This document shows, piece after piece, positions 7,846-14,730 of a stretch of DNA of 19,061 nucleotides. A program made the translations under genes and the position numbers. How positions within the stretch are numbered: position 1 is the stretch's first letter; each line of letters opens with the position of its first letter. This DNA comes from DATKKG01 sp964475215 (GTDB lineage: Archaea > Thermoproteota > Nitrososphaeria > Conexivisphaerales > DTJL01), in NCBI GenBank assembly GCA_964475215.1, contig CAYYVT010000034.1, positions 1-19,061 of the forward strand, read 5' to 3'. Under the pieces are notes generated by a model. It saw only the letters and a list, made by a program, of their open reading frames with translations. It searched no databases and had not been told where the DNA came from.

Positions 7846-8257
7846 GACGGGCTCTTCTTCGGCAGCAAGGCACTCTCCGGATTTTTTCAGGACGAAGTCC
7901 ACCTGGTCCGCAAGGTTAGCTCAGTTCGAGCCTTATTCCATAAATGGAAATCGAATCGGGCTCCATCTTGCCGTCAGGTTCGCCTGCGGTCCCTTGGGCT
8001 TCGGTCTACTGATTTGGCCGGCGGCCTGATGGCCCGTCGTATCGGCATTATTGCGCAACTCGAAGCTAAATGTTGAAAGAAGTTGAGGTCCGGGAAGGGA
8101 CAAAGCCCTTACGGTCGATAGCCTGCGTTAGGGCAGATTCAATGCATGACGTCGACAGGATGAGGCGGTGTGACCCTGACCCTCCCAAGAGTGTGGGTTC
8201 GATCGCGAACCTCCTCCACAGGCCACTGGCATCGACCTGTTGGCATACGGCTGACCT
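7846..8257. other. Intergenic region, no supported gene
   Basis: It contains a near-perfect palindrome at 7936-7949 (TTCCAT, AA, ATGGAA) and a hairpin at 8196-8211. A short plus-strand frame overlapping the cyclase end and running to 8029 and another at 8070-8405 have no domain features. Nothing here is identified with confidence. Confidence 0.4.
8196..8211 (-). terminator. Hairpin after the ABC exporter genes
   Basis: GGTTCG, ATCG loop and CGAACC form a perfect 6-base stem about 47 bases beyond the stop of the minus-strand permease gene. It looks a little like a tRNA T-arm, but no other tRNA arms are present. It could stop or stabilise the ABC transcript; no T tract supports this. Confidence 0.2.
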
Positions 8258-8986
8258 TCATCTCCACCTGGTGAGGATCTCGTCTCTCCGGAATGTGGTT
8301 CTGGTCACGAAAAGCAGGAAGACGTCGACCATCAGGAGGATGCCGGACACGACAGACAAGGTGATGACGTCGAAAGATATCAGACCGAGCTCTCCCGCCA
8401 AATAGACCGCCCCCATCGGGAAGACCGTGAGGAAGCCGAGCTGTTGCCCCACACGCACGTCGCTCACCCTTGAAGAGATCATCACGTTCACTTCGATGCT
8501 CATTACGGCAGAGAGGGGGGCCAGCAAAAGAAGGATGGCGCCGGCGCCCAGGTTGGGGAAGTAGTAGTAGCCAAAGGCTCCGCGGGTCAGGAGATCGGTA
8601 GAAACCATGAAGATGGATGCACCAAGATAGGTTGCCAGCATCGCCGGAAGGAAGGCCGCCATCCCCTTTCCAAGCAGGATTTCGTCGTCAGTCATAGGGG
8701 TGGCGAGGAGGGGCTCGAGGCTCTTCTCCATCTTCTCACCGACGAGGCTGTAAGACGCAATAGTCGTGGGAAGCAGAGCTGCTATGATGGCGTAGTAGAA
8801 GGTGAACGACGGAAGGAGCGCGAGCAGCCCAGCGACCGCCGAGCGACCTGCGACGAACCCGACCACGTAGGACAGGAGGAATGTTATGACCAGAGGGAAG
8901 GCAAGCATCGATGTGATTACGTTCTTCTTCCTCAGGAACATCCTGAAGTCCTTCGATGTGACGTCCCAGGACTTCGAGAGCCTCAA
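8258..8986 (-). CDS. ABC-2 type transporter permease
   Basis: Membrane subunit of an ABC exporter, 242 residues with about six membrane segments. The segment SLVGEKMEKSLEPLLATPMT after the second hydrophobic region is the family hallmark (conserved glutamates, the Leu-Leu and Pro). The start is TTG at 8986; the tetranucleotide TTGA holds both this start and the TGA stop of the ATPase gene, so the two are translationally coupled. The substrate cannot be deduced; relatives export drugs, polysaccharides or are of unknown purpose. At 242 residues it is a compact permease without the large extracellular loop of some relatives. Confidence 0.85.
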   Translation of the reverse strand: MRLSKSWDVTSKDFRMFLRKKNVITSMLAFPLVITFLLSYVVGFVAGRSAVAGLLALLPSFTFYYAIIAALLPTTIASYSLVGEKMEKSLEPLLATPMTDDEILLGKGMAAFLPAMLATYLGASIFMVSTDLLTRGAFGYYYFPNLGAGAILLLLAPLSAVMSIEVNVMISSRVSDVRVGQQLGFLTVFPMGAVYLAGELGLISFDVITLSVVSGILLMVDVFLLFVTRTTFRRDEILTRWR

Positions 8987-9840
8987 TCCCGTTCCCTCTC
9001 CCTCACAAGTCTCAGGTACGCGTCTTCAAGCGAGGACCCCACCACGTTGGCGGACTGAATACGACCTCCTGCCCGGAATATTGCGTCCAGTATGGCCGGA
9101 TTCTCCGTCTCGGGACTCGCCACTGCGACGGTGATGCTGTTGCCCTCGACAGACACTTCCCCGAGCTGGAGTTTCCTCAGGGCCGTGAGGATGGCTTCGT
9201 TCGCCTGCTCCAGCTGGACCACAGTCTTCTTGCCTCCCACCGACCTCTCGAGTTCTTCCGGGGTGCCTATCGCTCGCAGCCTCGTATTCAGTATGCCAAT
9301 CCTATCGCAGATCCTCTGGGCCTCGTCTAGGTTGTGCGTACTTAGGAAGATGGTCTTCTCCTCCTTCTTCAGCTCGAGGATGAAGTCTCTCACCGTCCTT
9401 GCCGCCTCGGGGTCTAAATTGACCGTGGGCTCGTCCATGAACAATATCTGGGGGTCGTGGACGAGAGCCCGGGCAATGGCGAGCTTCTGCTTCATCCCCT
9501 TTGAGAGGGTCCCCACGGCATCGTCCTTCTTCTCCCAGATTCCCAGCATCTTGAGGAAGATGGGAATCCTCTCCTTCCTCTGCGCTTCCGTGCAATCGTA
9601 GAACCTCCCATAGTAATCCAAGTTGTCGTAGGCGGAGAGGCTTTCGTAGAGGCCGACATTGTCAGGGACCAGCCCAATCAGCCTCCTGATCTTCAGGGAA
9701 TCCGCGGCGTCACCCACCTCGTATCCTGCCACCCTAGCCGTCCCGCTCGTCTTGGATATCAGGCAGCAGAGCATCCTGATGGTGGTGGTCTTCCCCGCCC
9801 CATTCGGTCCGAGGAAACCGAAGATTTCGCCGTCGTTCAC
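8983..9840 (-). CDS. ABC exporter ATP-binding protein, N-terminus frameshifted
   Basis: ATPase of the exporter with the coupled permease. Counted from the GTG at 9840, it has Walker A GPNGAGKTT (11-19), signature LSKGMKQ (112-118), Walker B ILFMDEP (132-138) and H-loop His159; the Q-loop position reads VPDN, as in some ABC-2 ATPases. The usual C-terminal extension of about 80 residues is present. The GTG cannot be the original start: in the same frame upstream, codons for AIETENLTKKFAGLTAVDGV continue the family N-terminus, but this frame reaches a TAA without any ATG, GTG or TTG. A GTG at 9919, exactly where a leaderless start is expected, is one base out of frame. Either the gene carries a frameshift, the assembly has an error, or initiation is unusual. 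Confidence 0.85.
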   Translation of the reverse strand: MNDGEIFGFLGPNGAGKTTTIRMLCCLISKTSGTARVAGYEVGDAADSLKIRRLIGLVPDNVGLYESLSAYDNLDYYGRFYDCTEAQRKERIPIFLKMLGIWEKKDDAVGTLSKGMKQKLAIARALVHDPQILFMDEPTVNLDPEAARTVRDFILELKKEEKTIFLSTHNLDEAQRICDRIGILNTRLRAIGTPEELERSVGGKKTVVQLEQANEAILTALRKLQLGEVSVEGNSITVAVASPETENPAILDAIFRAGGRIQSANVVGSSLEDAYLRLVRERERD

Positions 9841-9940
9841 CTTGAACGTGACGCCGTCAACGGCGGTGAGACCGGCGAACTTCTTCGTGAGGTTCTCGGT
9901 TTCGATCGCTTCGGGCCACCGTAAGTTGCCTTCGCGCTGC

Positions 9941-9951
9941 TTATGAAAAGC
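9941..9951 (-). promoter_or_regulatory. TATA-like box of the ABC exporter operon
   Basis: On the minus strand GCTTTTCATAA, centred about 26 bases before the GTG at 9919, the normal archaeal spacing for a leaderless start. Confidence 0.4.
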
Positions 9952-10154
9952 TTATCGGCCTTATGCTTGCGCTCCGCTTGGGCGCATCCGACGGGAGAGA
10001 GCGCGCTGCGTTGGTTGTTCCCGATGCTCCCTGGTTCGGGCATTCTCTCCGCTGCACCAACCTAGCAATCGCCGATGACAAGGTGTCCTCTGTAGGCGAA
10101 TCTCGTCATGTCATGATCCTACGTTGTTAATGCGAACATCTATGGCCCAGGAAG

Positions 10155-10194
10155 GTTTCGAAGTCTATAGTTCGATTACACGGTGTTTAGCCTC
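10155..10194 (+). repeat. Fic-flank repeat, upstream copy
   Basis: About 33 of 40 positions match 4431-4470 in the Fic relic, and it is more weakly related to 11428-11466 just after the intact Fic gene. The core is TTCGATTA then GGTGT. The Fic gene therefore lies between direct copies of this sequence. Confidence 0.55.
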
Positions 10195-10384
10195 ATGCCA
10201 TTGCGAGGTCGTGAGCAATGCAACGTGTCTATCCCTGGAATTTTTCGCAGGCAACCTCTGGCGCCGGTTCGAACACTTTCGGAGCGGCCTAGGCCTCACT
10301 AGCGTGTCCCCCACCGTCCGCTGGCTCAGGGCAGTCACACCTCAATCGGTTGACTGTGGTCATTAAGGACACCTGCGCCTGTCC

Positions 10385-10410
10385 TATCCGATACGCTCCG
10401 ATATCGGATA
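10385..10410. promoter_or_regulatory. Operator-like palindrome 1 before Fic
   Basis: Perfect 9-base arms TATCCGATA (10385-10393) and TATCGGATA (10402-10410) around an 8-base spacer. It lies directly upstream of the TATA box. The same arms and spacer length recur in palindrome 2, 41 bases away centre to centre (about four helical turns), so one dimeric or tetrameric regulator could bind both on the same face. Confidence 0.7.
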
Positions 10411-10416
10411 GAAAGA

Positions 10417-10424
10417 CTTATAAT
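10417..10424 (+). promoter_or_regulatory. TATA box of the Fic gene
   Basis: CTTATAAT lies between the two palindromes. Transcription would be expected near 10446-10450, just before TTG at 10455, making a nearly leaderless transcript. Confidence 0.5.
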
Positions 10425-10425
10425 C

Positions 10426-10451
10426 AATCCGATAGCATCTGGTATCGGATA
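10426..10451. promoter_or_regulatory. Operator-like palindrome 2 before Fic
   Basis: AATCCGATA (10426-10434), 8-base spacer, TATCGGATA (10443-10451); arms match over 8 of 9 pairs. It covers the expected transcription start, a position suited to repression. Confidence 0.7.
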
Positions 10452-10454
10452 GCC

Positions 10455-11414
10455 TTGTTGATTGACGAAGTCGTCGCCGAGCGTCTCTTGCGAAAGAAGA
10501 TGACCCTTGACCGAAACAGGCCACTTGCTTTGGAGGTGCTGGTAAAGCTACGTCACCAATTCGAGGTAGAGTACACCTACCACTCCAACGCAATCGAGGG
10601 GAACACCCTGTCGTTGCGTGAAACACAGCTCGTCCTAGAAGAGGGGATTACCGTTGGAGGCAAGACGCTCAGGGAGATCCAGGAGGCCAGGAATCACCCA
10701 CGGGCCATAGCCTACGTCGAGGAAATCTCAAAGAAGACCCTCAATGAAACAAGACTTCTCGGCCTGCACAGCCTGCTGATGCAGGATGTTGACGAGCAAC
10801 GTGGTAGATACCGGACAGGAGAGGTGAGGATTACGGGCTCCAAACACATCCCCCCGCCGCCCTATGAACTGAAGCCATCGATGGATGGGCTCCTGAAATG
10901 GCTCGAAGCGAATGAGGAGGAGCTGAGGCCCATAGAGCTGGCCGCCGTCTTCCAGCACAGATTCCTGTTCATCCACCCATTCCACGATGGGAATGGCAGG
11001 ATGGCACGTTTACTTACGAACTTTGTGCTCATCCGGAATGGATACCCTGCGATAGTCCTTCAGAGACAGGAGAGGGGACAGTACTACTGGTGTCTGAGCA
11101 GAGCGGACAAAGGGGACTGCCGCCCATTTGTCAGGTTTGTGGCCCACGCGGTCGAGCGGGCCCTCGACATGTACCTTCGGGCGATAGGGAGCGTCGGCGA
11201 CCAGTCGCCATATCTGACCCTGAGGGAGGCTTCGAAAGAGTCGCCATACAGTCCAGAATACCTGAGCCTTCTCTCGAGGAAAGGGGTGATTGGCGCCGTC
11301 AAGGAAGGACGAAACTGGAAGGTAAGTCGGGCCGAACTGCGCAACTACGTCAGCGCCCATAGCCCGGACGGAAAGGGTGCACGGAATCGACGGCATCGTC
11401 AGAATGACCGTTAG
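10455..11414 (+). CDS. Fic family AMP-transferase with C-terminal helix-turn-helix
   Basis: Fic proteins usually transfer AMP to hydroxyl side chains. The full catalytic motif HPFHDGNGRMAR is present (catalytic His at the codon for residue 174 from this start). The inhibitory motif S-x-x-x-E-G occurs N-terminally in YHSNAIEGNTL, making this a class II, self-inhibited Fic. After the Fic core, about 50 residues (SPYLTLREASKESPYSPEYL to RNYV) form a helix-turn-helix/excisionase-like domain, then a basic tail. The frame is open to TTG at 10350, but operators and TATA box lie inside that extension; TTG at 10455 gives the usual distance to the inhibitory motif. ATG at 10500 is another option. It is monocistronic, with no visible antitoxin partner. 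Its target is unknown; the HTH could bind its own operators. Confidence 0.9.
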   Translation: MLIDEVVAERLLRKKMTLDRNRPLALEVLVKLRHQFEVEYTYHSNAIEGNTLSLRETQLVLEEGITVGGKTLREIQEARNHPRAIAYVEEISKKTLNETRLLGLHSLLMQDVDEQRGRYRTGEVRITGSKHIPPPPYELKPSMDGLLKWLEANEEELRPIELAAVFQHRFLFIHPFHDGNGRMARLLTNFVLIRNGYPAIVLQRQERGQYYWCLSRADKGDCRPFVRFVAHAVERALDMYLRAIGSVGDQSPYLTLREASKESPYSPEYLSLLSRKGVIGAVKEGRNWKVSRAELRNYVSAHSPDGKGARNRRHRQNDR

Positions 11415-11427
11415 TTCGCGCGCAGGA

Positions 11428-11557
11428 GGTCGAATCCCAAAGGTCGATTATTTGGTGTTTGTCCTTTCGAGAACGAGACCAATCTGCCGAGGCCCTAAGG
11501 TAATTTCAGACATTTCTATTGCTGTAGGAATGTGATTTTGTTTTCAGTTGGTGAAAC
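11428..11557 (+). repeat. Fic-flank repeat, downstream copy
   Basis: Non-coding sequence after the Fic stop codon that aligns with 4431-4549. It contains both shared blocks: 11428-11466 (TCGATTA, GGTGT core, also at 10155-10194) and 11517-11557 (CAGACA to TTTTGTTTT, also at 5770-5810). It may include the Fic terminator, given the T-rich end. Confidence 0.6.
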
Positions 11558-11631
11558 AAGATCGCAGCCACAGCCAGCCCCGGTTCGTATAAGAATGAGA
11601 CAAGCTAACGACCTATCGTGGGGAGGATCAG

Positions 11632-11841
11632 TTGAAGGAGGCCTACAATACGGCGGCTAAGGTCGCTGTAGCTATCGTCCTGTTCGCCCTCTTCGTTCCC
11701 TTCATCCCTCAACCATTCCCCTGCCCTTTCTCCTGCCCGGCGCCGGCAGCCCATTCGATTATACTGGCCTCTGTGATGTATCATTACTTCCACTTCGGCG
11801 GCGTCCTGGCTCCAAATTGGTCATACGAAATCCGTAGCTGA
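11632..11841 (+). CDS. Small membrane peptide, unknown function
   Basis: A 69-residue frame. A hydrophobic segment (about residues 9-26) is followed by PFPCPFSCPAPAAHS, with two cysteines four apart among prolines, then another hydrophobic stretch. Support for translation: GGGGAGGA lies 4 bases before the TTG start at 11632, and a TATAAG element lies at 11590-11595, about 40 bases upstream. I recognise no family. The cysteine pair could bind metal or form a disulfide outside the membrane. Its neighbours are the Fic gene behind and a convergent pair of secreted-protein genes ahead. Confidence 0.45.
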   Translation: MKEAYNTAAKVAVAIVLFALFVPFIPQPFPCPFSCPAPAAHSIILASVMYHYFHFGGVLAPNWSYEIRS

Positions 11842-11896
11842 CTCGGCCCTGCTCTGAGCGGCCCTAAGCCCATATACTGGAGTCTCAGCGTTCAAC

Positions 11897-12403
11897 CTAG
11901 TCACAGCCCAAGCCAAGGCAGCTGACGACGGTGACGTTGGAGACGCCGGAAGGAATGCTCAGGGTCGCCAGGTTGATCGAAGCACCCGTCCAGGCGGTGA
12001 AGGAATAGATGCCCCCGAGAGAGGTGACCGTAATCGTAAAGTTGCCCACCCAGTCCGTGGGGACCACCGCGTAGCCGCTCTCGTTCGTCTGCACCGTGTT
12101 GAGCGCATAGGCGGGCTCTTGGCAGTAGTTCAGGATCAGGGCAGTTACGCTAGCGCCCTGGATGGGCTCTCCGGTGCCGTCCGCGACGACGCGCACCCAG
12201 AGCTCCCCGTGGAGCCCCGTCTGAAAGCAATACTCGCCGCTGACCAAGTAACTGATGCTGCCGTTCAACCTGTTGACATCGCTGCTCAGGTTGGCGTTAT
12301 CCGACTCCAGGGCCCCGACTCGGTCGATCTCAACGACCGAGACGGCCGCCAGCACAAGGATCGACAGGATCAACAGGGAGAGAAGGAGGTGCCTCGTGCC
12401 CAT
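11897..12403 (-). CDS. N-anchored secreted protein with Ig-like domain
   Basis: A 168-residue protein with one N-terminal hydrophobic segment (about residues 5-24), a short coiled-coil-like linker (about 25-50), and a beta-rich domain. The block WVRVVADGTGEPIQGASVTAL to NESGYAVVPTDWVGNFTITVTS looks like a carboxypeptidase-regulatory or Big-type Ig fold: a variable strand, GxPIxGAxV, and a later GY/F-x-V-P strand. Four cysteines (about 59, 94, and two at the end) may form disulfides, and N-x-S/T sequons suggest it faces outside. The ATG follows the TAG of the upstream gene directly (TAGATG), so the two are co-transcribed. No ligand can be inferred. Confidence 0.75.
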   Translation of the reverse strand: MGTRHLLLSLLILSILVLAAVSVVEIDRVGALESDNANLSSDVNRLNGSISYLVSGEYCFQTGLHGELWVRVVADGTGEPIQGASVTALILNYCQEPAYALNTVQTNESGYAVVPTDWVGNFTITVTSLGGIYSFTAWTGASINLATLSIPSGVSNVTVVSCLGLGCD

Positions 12404-13270
12404 CTAGGCTACCTCAAAGTAAAGAAACTGCACCTGCCCCCACACGTCCGCCACCACCACCGTGTAGACGCCAGGCTGGAAGACCTGAAATTGCGATGAA
12501 GGGAAAGCGCCGGTCCAGTACCCGGTGGCCCCGGCCTGAGAGCCACCGGAGAAGGACCCGCTGGTGGTGTTGGAGGGCATGGGCATTCCCCCAAACGGAG
12601 CCAGGGTCGTCGTGAGGTTTACCATGTAGGTCACGGGGAGCTCGGTAAGGCCAGGGCTCTCGTAGGCCTCGGCTAGGCTGCTGTTTGGAAGGAGGACGTA
12701 CTCGGTCACCGGGATGGCGAGAGCGCATGGGATTGGGTACAGCTCGGCGACTTGAAGCGGCGTCGCCCCCGTGACGTTCCCTGACGTGTAACGGCCCTGG
12801 AAGATGGCCATCGAGAGGGCTTGATCGTTGGCGCATACGCTATAGGTGTAGGCGCCCCAGCCGGTCACGTTCGAATAGTCGGCGTAGTCCGGATAGAGAG
12901 TGAGGTTTTCTGGCAGGCTATTGAACAAGGAAGCTGTCACTCCGATCGCCTCCCCCTGGCTCAGGACGGTCGTGTTCAGGCTCGCGGAGAGCACCAGCCC
13001 CGAGGTGGATGTGCCCTGGGTCCCCTGGGTTGAGGGTGAGGTCGTCAATGCGGATGTGACGACTGGAGTTGTGCTGGTGGTCGCTGTAAGAGTGCCGGTA
13101 ACTGTCTGAGTGGCCACGAGAGTCCCCGGGGGCAAGGTCGTCGTGGCCGTCCCCTGGGATGGGAGGCCCAGCTCAGCAAATCCGACCACCGCCAACGCGG
13201 CGACCAAGGCTATGGCGAGGCTCGCCCCAATCTGATTCTTGTATTCCGACACATCCATCCAGCATACCAT
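12404..13270 (-). CDS. N-anchored secreted protein with Thr-rich linker
   Basis: A 288-residue protein. An N-terminal membrane segment (about residues 15-33) is followed by a Thr/Ser/Pro stalk (about 38-88) and a beta-rich extracellular domain with many N-x-S/T sequons. Its end, QPGVYTVVVADVWGQVQFLYFEVA, is a terminal strand pair I associate with secreted proteins of ammonia-oxidising and related archaea; this is recollection, not a search. Here the anchor is N-terminal and the stalk lies next to it, the reverse of the C-anchored proteins in this window. ATG at 13270 is the longest start, but ATG at 13258 (MDVSEYKN) fits a leaderless transcript better from a TATA-like GTTAGTATA on the minus strand at 13285-13293. 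First gene of a two-gene unit. Confidence 0.75.
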   Translation of the reverse strand: MVCWMDVSEYKNQIGASLAIALVAALAVVGFAELGLPSQGTATTTLPPGTLVATQTVTGTLTATTSTTPVVTSALTTSPSTQGTQGTSTSGLVLSASLNTTVLSQGEAIGVTASLFNSLPENLTLYPDYADYSNVTGWGAYTYSVCANDQALSMAIFQGRYTSGNVTGATPLQVAELYPIPCALAIPVTEYVLLPNSSLAEAYESPGLTELPVTYMVNLTTTLAPFGGMPMPSNTTSGSFSGGSQAGATGYWTGAFPSSQFQVFQPGVYTVVVADVWGQVQFLYFEVA

Positions 13271-13338
13271 CCTCCGTCGTCCTCGGTATACTAACCTAAC
13301 CTTTTTCGGGCGGCCGTCTCGCTGTCCTAATTCTTAGC

Positions 13339-13346
13339 ATTATAAG
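13339..13346 (+). promoter_or_regulatory. TATA-like box for the winged-helix gene
   Basis: ATTATAAG in the divergent interval between the secreted-protein pair and the winged-helix gene. Transcription would begin near 13368, giving a leader of about 48 bases with G/A-rich ribosome-binding sequence. Confidence 0.4.
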
Positions 13347-13416
13347 GCCAGCCTGCGCATCGACAAGGGGGTCAGCGAGAAGGACGAAGGAGGAAGGCGG
13401 GCCGAAGGCGGGGGAG

Positions 13417-13818
13417 TTGGGGCCTCTGAGCGGCACCACGTATCGGGTCTACAAGTACATGTTCAGGGTCGGGAGGCCCGTCGGGGTGCATGACATTCAG
13501 AGGGCCCTCAAGCTCAGCTCCCCGTCCGTGGCGGAGTACCACGTCCAGAAGCTCCTTCGCTTCAACCTCATCAGGGAGGAGAGGGAGGGTTACGTCGTCG
13601 ACAGGGTCGTATTCGAGAACGTCATCAGGATCAGGAGGAGGGCGGTGCCAGTTCAGATAGCCTACGTCGGGTTCTTCGCGGTACTGCTTGCCTCCCTTCT
13701 CACGATTTTCAGGCCCCAGACGATCACCTCAACCTATTTCGTGTCAATAGTCGGGCTCGTAGTTGCCATGGCGATCTTCATACGCGAAGCGGTCATGACG
13801 CTTAGGAGAATCGCCTAG
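13417..13818 (+). CDS. Membrane-bound winged-helix regulator
   Basis: A 133-residue protein. The first about 65 residues form a winged helix: helices in TTYRVYKYMFRVGRPVGVHD, recognition helix in SPSVAEYHVQKLLRFNLI, and a wing with REEREGYVVD. Two membrane segments follow (about 75-95 and 102-122). This one-piece layout suggests a regulator tethered to the membrane, found repeatedly in archaea. The TTG start at 13417 is preceded directly by GGGGAG, which is too close to be ideal; the true start is uncertain and no in-frame ATG precedes the DNA-binding part. It is divergent from the secreted pair at 11897-13270, so it may regulate them. The signal it senses is unknown. Confidence 0.7.
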   Translation: MGPLSGTTYRVYKYMFRVGRPVGVHDIQRALKLSSPSVAEYHVQKLLRFNLIREEREGYVVDRVVFENVIRIRRRAVPVQIAYVGFFAVLLASLLTIFRPQTITSTYFVSIVGLVVAMAIFIREAVMTLRRIA

Positions 13819-13927
13819 CTGTAACCAAGAGGGCCACCTGGACCTTGGCTGAGTTACGGTGGATTCGCGGCGCATTACCAAGTTCTAAAACGTAGTATTA
13901 TGTTCTCCGTATTGCGTGCTTCCGGCG

Positions 13928-14494
13928 ATGGACGCCGAGACCGAACGCCATGCTCTGAATCCCCTACGGAGGCGCCGCCTTCTCATTTCAGGGCTCGTGA
14001 TCGCCATCGTAGTCATAGCAAGCCTTGTAGCCTATGAAAAGGGCTCCATCCGGCTCCCCATCACTTCGTCCCAGCTTAGAACGGTCCCCCCAACGAACGT
14101 TCCGACGACTGTGATCGAGACGTGCGGCAACATCGTGAACCTGAACGGCGTCTCCTACTGCTCTCTCGACGTCTCCGATTACGCGCAGATTGGTGTACCC
14201 GGTTACGCCACGATGAATGAGTCCCTCAAGTTCGACGGAGTGCTCTTCCAGAACGTCTGCCCCAGCATCTATAGCGGATGTCCCGGTCAACAGGCGACCA
14301 AGGAGTTGATCTTGATGGGCGTCGTGGAATTCAACCTCACCTTCCCCGATGGGACGAACGAAACCCTCACCGCGCTTCTGGGCGACGATATCCCGCCACC
14401 TGTCCTCTCCGGCCATTCCAATCCGACGGCAGGTTTCGAAATCCTGGGGCCGTTCAGCTCGCTTAAGCTCCTCCTTTTGGTTCAAGAGCAATAA
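13928..14494 (+). CDS. N-anchored secreted protein, unknown function
   Basis: About 188 residues. A basic N-terminus (RRRR) is followed by one membrane segment (LLISGLVIAIVVIASLVAY), then an extracellular domain with four to five cysteines, including TCGNIVNLNGVSYCSLDV and NVCPSIYSGCPGQ. These are probably disulfide pairs. N-x-S/T sequons are present. No family is recognised. ATG at 13928 is preferred over GTG at 13916 because a TATA-like GTATTATG (13894-13901) lies about 30 bases upstream of it. It follows the winged-helix gene by about 110 bases in the same direction but with its own promoter. Confidence 0.65.
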   Translation: MDAETERHALNPLRRRRLLISGLVIAIVVIASLVAYEKGSIRLPITSSQLRTVPPTNVPTTVIETCGNIVNLNGVSYCSLDVSDYAQIGVPGYATMNESLKFDGVLFQNVCPSIYSGCPGQQATKELILMGVVEFNLTFPDGTNETLTALLGDDIPPPVLSGHSNPTAGFEILGPFSSLKLLLLVQEQ

Positions 14495-14730
14495 GGCCGG
14501 CCCCACTTTTGAGACGTCCTTTGCTGCTCCAAGCCCAAGGCGCATTCAAATCTTTGGGCCTTCGGCCATTCGCAAGTGTGGCGTTATACGTTTCCTCATC
14601 TTGGCCTCCGTGGTTCATCGTGAACATTTCATCGGCAGACATCGAGCATCTCCAGATTGAGATAGGACGCAGCGCCTGGGAGGCCGTTCACGGTGGCGCA
14701 CCGCTATGTACCGGGCCTAGCCTGCGGTGA

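Noticed and set aside
8150..8225. Possible tRNA gene, because of a T-arm-like hairpin
   Set aside because: No acceptor, D-arm or anticodon arm could be paired around the hairpin.
10350..10454. Upstream extension of the Fic gene to TTG at 10350
   Set aside because: It would place the TATA box and both palindromes inside the coding region and adds residues unlike the Fic N-terminus.
10455..11414. Fic as the toxin of a toxin-antitoxin pair
   Set aside because: The inhibitory motif is in the protein itself (class II) and no small antitoxin gene lies next to it.
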